Below are positions 59,801-64,000 of a stretch of 64,000 nt of DNA, piece after piece. The position numbers and the translations under genes are program-made. Each line of letters starts with the position of its first letter. Position 1 is the stretch's first letter. The notes under the pieces are model-generated. The model was not told the origin of the DNA. It did not search any database and was given only the letters and a program-made list of their open reading frames with translations. Source of the stretch: Struthio camelus. Lineage: Eukaryota; Chordata; Aves; Struthioniformes; Struthionidae. Location: assembly GCF_040807025.1 (NCBI RefSeq), contig NC_090942.1:70672487-70736486 (forward strand), in the 5' to 3' direction.

Positions 59801-62800
59801 CAGAAACAAGGGATACACTCTACAGATGAATAACGTCCCTCATAAGCACAGGTAACTGATAAGAGGTAGACTGAGGTACTGGCGAACTCTTCTTGAGCTG
59901 TACAATTACCAGGCAGGAGGTTATTGTTGACTTTTTCCTGATACACATTCTCAATCGTATGGTCTTTAGCAAAAAGATTTGTGAACAAGATGTCAGGACA
60001 AGCAGAGATGAATAGTTAACCGCTGCCGATATATGTCAGATTTCAAGCAGGGTTTCAAAAAGTCTCTCCTGCATGCATAAGACTCCAGCTGTGAACAGCC
60101 ACCCGACTTTAAAGGTTTATCAGGACCATGGTCTTATCACCATGGCAGCATTCACTGATGGTGAAAGTGCCCTTTCAATGGAAAATAATTCCTTCAGATG
60201 GCGGACATCAAAGGGAGAATCTGATTAATGTGGAACCAGCCTGCCAGGATCTGCTGCGTCACGTATGGTGAGTACACATGTACTCAATAGGTGTACAGTA
60301 CGTGGAAGGGAAACAGTGTTTACATGGATTTAAAAAAGTGATTCACATCAAGGCCTGTGGGGGAAAGATCAGCTAAGAGCTTTGCATGGTTAAATGGTAA
60401 ATTTAAAGCTGTCCCTTGACATTCTCGTTTTGCAAAGCATTTTAAAGCCTACAAGTCCTGTTATAAGTGACTTAATGAACCTTTTTCATCTTTTCTATCA
60501 CTTAGTGAAGGGCAAACATTTCTCATCTCTTCAGTGGTTCAGCTGTTTTAATGCTGAGAATTTGCTTTTCAGCTGCACTTTACATTACAGAGATCAATAG
60601 CAGGAAATAACCAACATCACTCTAATTTACAGAAGAATATATGCACCAAAAAGGTGATAGGCCTGAAACAGCAAAACTAGAAGAATGAAACACTTACTAC
60701 CCTCAATGCACAACTGAGACATTTCTGGGAAAAGGCATAAACTCCACAACAATTATGTGACAAGAATAATTCATGATTTGGAGACGTTAGCAGAGCTTGG
60801 TATCTATGGTTAGGAGACAGCTTTATAGAAGTCTAGACTATCAGCAAACTGGGAAGGCTTTAGAAGGGACCATCACAGAACTAGACCAGCACACGGAGGA
60901 CACACTGGAGCAAGAGGGAGAGCACATCAGCTTCAAATCCTGTGCCTGAGCGGTGTGGCTTTCTCAGACAGGAAGAAACTTCTGTACTGGGAGTAGGAAG
61001 GGACAACATCAGGAGAGGTTCCACACTTGACCATATGATAGTTACAGATAAAGCATCATATCAACATTAGCTGACAGTACTAGAACCTTAATTCTAGTTG
61101 TTTAGAATGTTCCGACTTCATTTAAAATGAAAAATCCTAGGGCTTTTTTTCCCTATGACTGCCATTTCATATGTTCAAGCAAAAATAAACCAAAAAATCC
61201 CAAAGCCCCAACCTGTACAGGCTACCCACTGTGAAGAATAAGCGTTCACACAAGGCAGAGCATTTAGTGCAAGATACCTATTATGTTATTTTCTTTCATT
61301 TCCTATCTTATTCAACATTAATTTTCTAACTTGGTGTAACAGTTATTTTGGGGGGTCAGGAGGTGGAATGTAACTGTAGGGAAAAGTCCATTTCAGTTTT
61401 TCAGGGAGTGAGATTTTATTCAGATTGGGAGGGAAGGGGCAGGGGGGAGCCTGATAACTCAAACACAGCTACATTTATAAATTTCAAACTATGGGCGTCC
61501 TGGTGAGGAAAATTCACAATTTGCTCTATCTGAACTGAAAATAAATACCCAGTATCTGAATATGTCATTCATCTCATTGTGACATGGCCATAAACTACTA
61601 ACTTTTGTCATCAGTGAGCAAAGGGTCAGATCCTGTGAGAAGATACAAACTTTAGTCTCCAGTACAAAGCCACAGGACTTACACAGTGAAGACAGAACTG
61701 CAGTTATTCTTCTCCTGTAGTATGGAACCCCCTCCCTGCAATTGTGTTTTATACCTTTGCTCCTAGTTGTCCTTTTTTCTAGTAGAAATACAATCCTCCC
61801 ACTCCACCTAAGGAAAAAGTGTCCTTGAATCAAGTTACAGAGTCCATGGTATCTGTAACAATCCTGCTACTGAAAATGTTTATATTGCTCTTCAGTAAGC
61901 TAATGAACGTAACCTGCGGTATGAACAGTATATCCAAACTGCATCCTTTTCAGGTACTCTAGATGTATATTGTAGTTGCATCAGTGAACACAGGTTACAT
62001 GATCATTACAATTGCTTTACAAAACAACTTCTGTCCAACCCAGGATGAGGAGCGAGCCTTTAAAAATTGTTCTTTATGTACTGGAGGTCCTAAAGAGCAA
62101 TGGACAGAGTAAAGTGCAACCTGAAAACTTACCTCTTATGATTCTCTTAAACTTGTTATACCCTAAAATGTGCCATAATCTGAAGTCAAAAATATTAAAA
62201 ACATATCAGATAGTGCAACTTTAAATATACTTTTAAAAACTTCTTTAAGATGACAGTCATGAAAATTGGCACCCTCCTAATAAGAGTATCGATACAAGTG
62301 GTACAGATGCTATGACAGACTGAAATAGGAATCTTTTAATTTTAAGAGGAAAAATATTTTATCATATTTCTTGAAACGGACAAAGATTTTCACTGGCAAC
62401 AACAAATCCTGAAGTGTATTCCATGTCACACATTTCACTATCCCTTCAGGTGAATTCTTTCAAGAAAAGGCCTCTTAACTGTTTCATAAACGGAGAACCA
62501 GAAAAAAAGCTCACCCAATAAATGGAAAAAGTATTCCTTTAGGCAGATGATCCATTTAGATAATGAGTGTATTATCAGCTCATTCACATGCCTGCTGAGA
62601 TTAACGTAAAAAATACAACCATACAGCAAGAGTTCTCACTGTGTGCATTTCTATTTCGAGGCAATCCTGAGAAGAGGCTCAACTCCTCGGCCAGTACCAT
62701 TCAAAAAGACACCTATACAATACCCAAGTTCACAATACAGTGTTAAAAATTGTGTCATCTACCATGCCTTTATCACTTTTCCTGTTCCATTATGTAAATC

Positions 62801-64000
62801 CCTACATATCTTCTTATTTCTTCCAATGCCATCCCTAAATTTACAGCATATAGCACAGATTTCTCATTACTGTTAGCAGAGCTAAGTCCTAGAAATGAGA
62901 AACCACCCCCTTATGAGCCCGTTAAACTAAAAACATGATCCTCACTGAAAGATAATTTTCTTGGCCATGGAGTCAGGGCCAGGTGCAAAAAAAAAAGTTG
63001 CTGTCAAGAAAAAAAAAAAAGTTTACCTTTGAATCCTCCCCACTACCAAAAATAAGTTGGGTAAAACACCAGGTCAGGTCTGGAAACATAGGTCTTCATC
63101 CACAGCACAGACAGCAAGCTGCAGGCAGCAGCAATACAAGCCACCCCCTGCCCTGCTGATGCAGTTCATTCGCAAAATGCTGAAGGGCAAAGAAGAACCG
63201 TTTCTGTGGCCATTCCCTTCTTGGGCTCTCTGTGCTGTCAGCAAGAGTCTTAAGTTTGATCACAGCTTGTGGATAGAAAACTAACACTTTTTTTCCCCAG
63301 AGAGGCAAAACCACCACCAGATTGTATTACTCATCAGTTGTTCCCTTTCAATATCACATGCCAACTTCTCTGAAATCTGTGCAAAACCTTCAAAGCAGAG
63401 GTCAGCAGCCCATAGCCCAGGTACCAAAGAGGGTGTGTAAAGGAGTTCAGAAAGGTGCCCAGGGTGACAGGTATGGAGGCAGGAGCTGCAGCATTTCGAG
63501 GAAAGGAGCATCTCCAGCTCCTGCATGTTCTGAACTTCGTGGAGGGGTGCAAGCTCTGCCCTGCAGATTAGCAAGGCAGCATCGATAAAAGTGACCGGCA
63601 TTATCTTGCCTCTGTGAAAAGGAGCATTTCCCAGATCTTAATGTGTTCATGCGACCATGTTCAGTCTCTGATTTAAACAAGAAAGGTCTGGTTTGGCACA
63701 GTACCCCTGAGAGATTGCAGACTTCACCATAGTGGTTGAAACCAAGAGCTGGACCAAGAATAAATGCCACAGCTCCAAAAACTCTTCAAAACAAAGAACA
63801 GAAATTTCATAGTTACCACGAAAACACACCTTTTTCACTGTACATTGTTCTTTGTTACACAGGCTACACTGGATCATTGTCATCTTTTTCTACTTTTTAT
63901 TTCCTCATTGTTTAAAGCGAAATACTTCAGACTGGCTTTGTCCTTTTCTGCTGTAGCTACAGAATACTACTTCACAATCTCAAGCACAGCAGCAAAAATG

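Larger units (their letters stand above)
57203..64000 (-). other. MICAL3: MICAL3 intron, runs off window
   Basis: This is upstream of the GMGKKDD exon. No other bMERB, coiled-coil, LIM, CH or mono-oxygenase exon of MICAL3 was recognised in it. Contents are a purine-rich tract at 59635-59800, a candidate 66-bp cassette exon at 59556-59621, A-runs near 63.0 kb, and otherwise unremarkable single-copy-looking DNA. Confidence 0.7.

Noticed and set aside
59521-59988. 155-aa minus-strand ORF with Phe/Ser/Leu-rich centre
   Set aside because: It is mostly the complement of a purine-rich simple repeat. Only its 66-bp end is kept as a weak exon candidate.
1-64000. tRNA, rRNA or snRNA genes
   Set aside because: No cloverleaf-compatible A/B box pairs or conserved RNA sequences were noticed by eye; a covariance-model scan would be needed to exclude them.

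Overview
This window looks like nuclear DNA of a bird. It has two CR1-type LINE fragments, ancient MIR-like SINE pieces, vertebrate splice signals, a CpG-island promoter and no prokaryotic features. Species cannot be set from sequence alone; a non-avian reptile is a weaker alternative because CR1 also occurs there. Most open frames longer than 60 codons are chance ORFs in introns and UTRs. The real coding sequence is about 2.0 kb, in ten exons of three genes.

Layout. (1) 1-20640, plus strand: the 3' end of BCL2L13 (Bcl-rambo), a mitochondrial outer-membrane BCL2-family protein and mitophagy receptor. The last two coding exons are at 774-917 and 13332-14144, separated by a 12.4-kb intron, and a long 3'UTR follows. 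(2) 20875-46.6k, minus strand: a complete BID gene, the BH3-only link between death-receptor caspase-8 and mitochondria. Its promoter is probably the CpG island at 45.8-46.66 kb. After a roughly 19-kb first intron, five coding exons spell a 193-aa protein with a conserved LQTD/G caspase-8 site and BH3 helix. (3) 46.7-50.9 kb: intergenic DNA with an AT-rich repeat block and a dispersed repeat pair. (4) 50.9-64.0 kb, minus strand: the 3' end of MICAL3 (three last coding exons, giving the C-terminal part of the bMERB Rab-binding domain), a 3'UTR of about 4.7 kb, and an upstream intron running off the window.

The order BCL2L13(+)-BID(-)-MICAL3(-) matches human 22q11.2 as I know it, so this is an ancient syntenic block. 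BCL2L13 and BID converge tail-to-tail, with predicted 3' ends about 240 bp apart. Both products act at the outer mitochondrial membrane; MICAL3 (Rab/actin/vesicle trafficking) is a neighbour without a known functional link.

I found no convincing undescribed biological system. The items most worth a second look are a near-perfect 28-bp x 5 minisatellite at 39.0 kb, tiny terminal coding exons and a tandem in-frame splice donor in BID, the very short gap between two convergent apoptosis genes, unusually many long poly-G/poly-C tracts, a phase-compatible candidate cassette exon in MICAL3, and several unclassified dispersed repeats.
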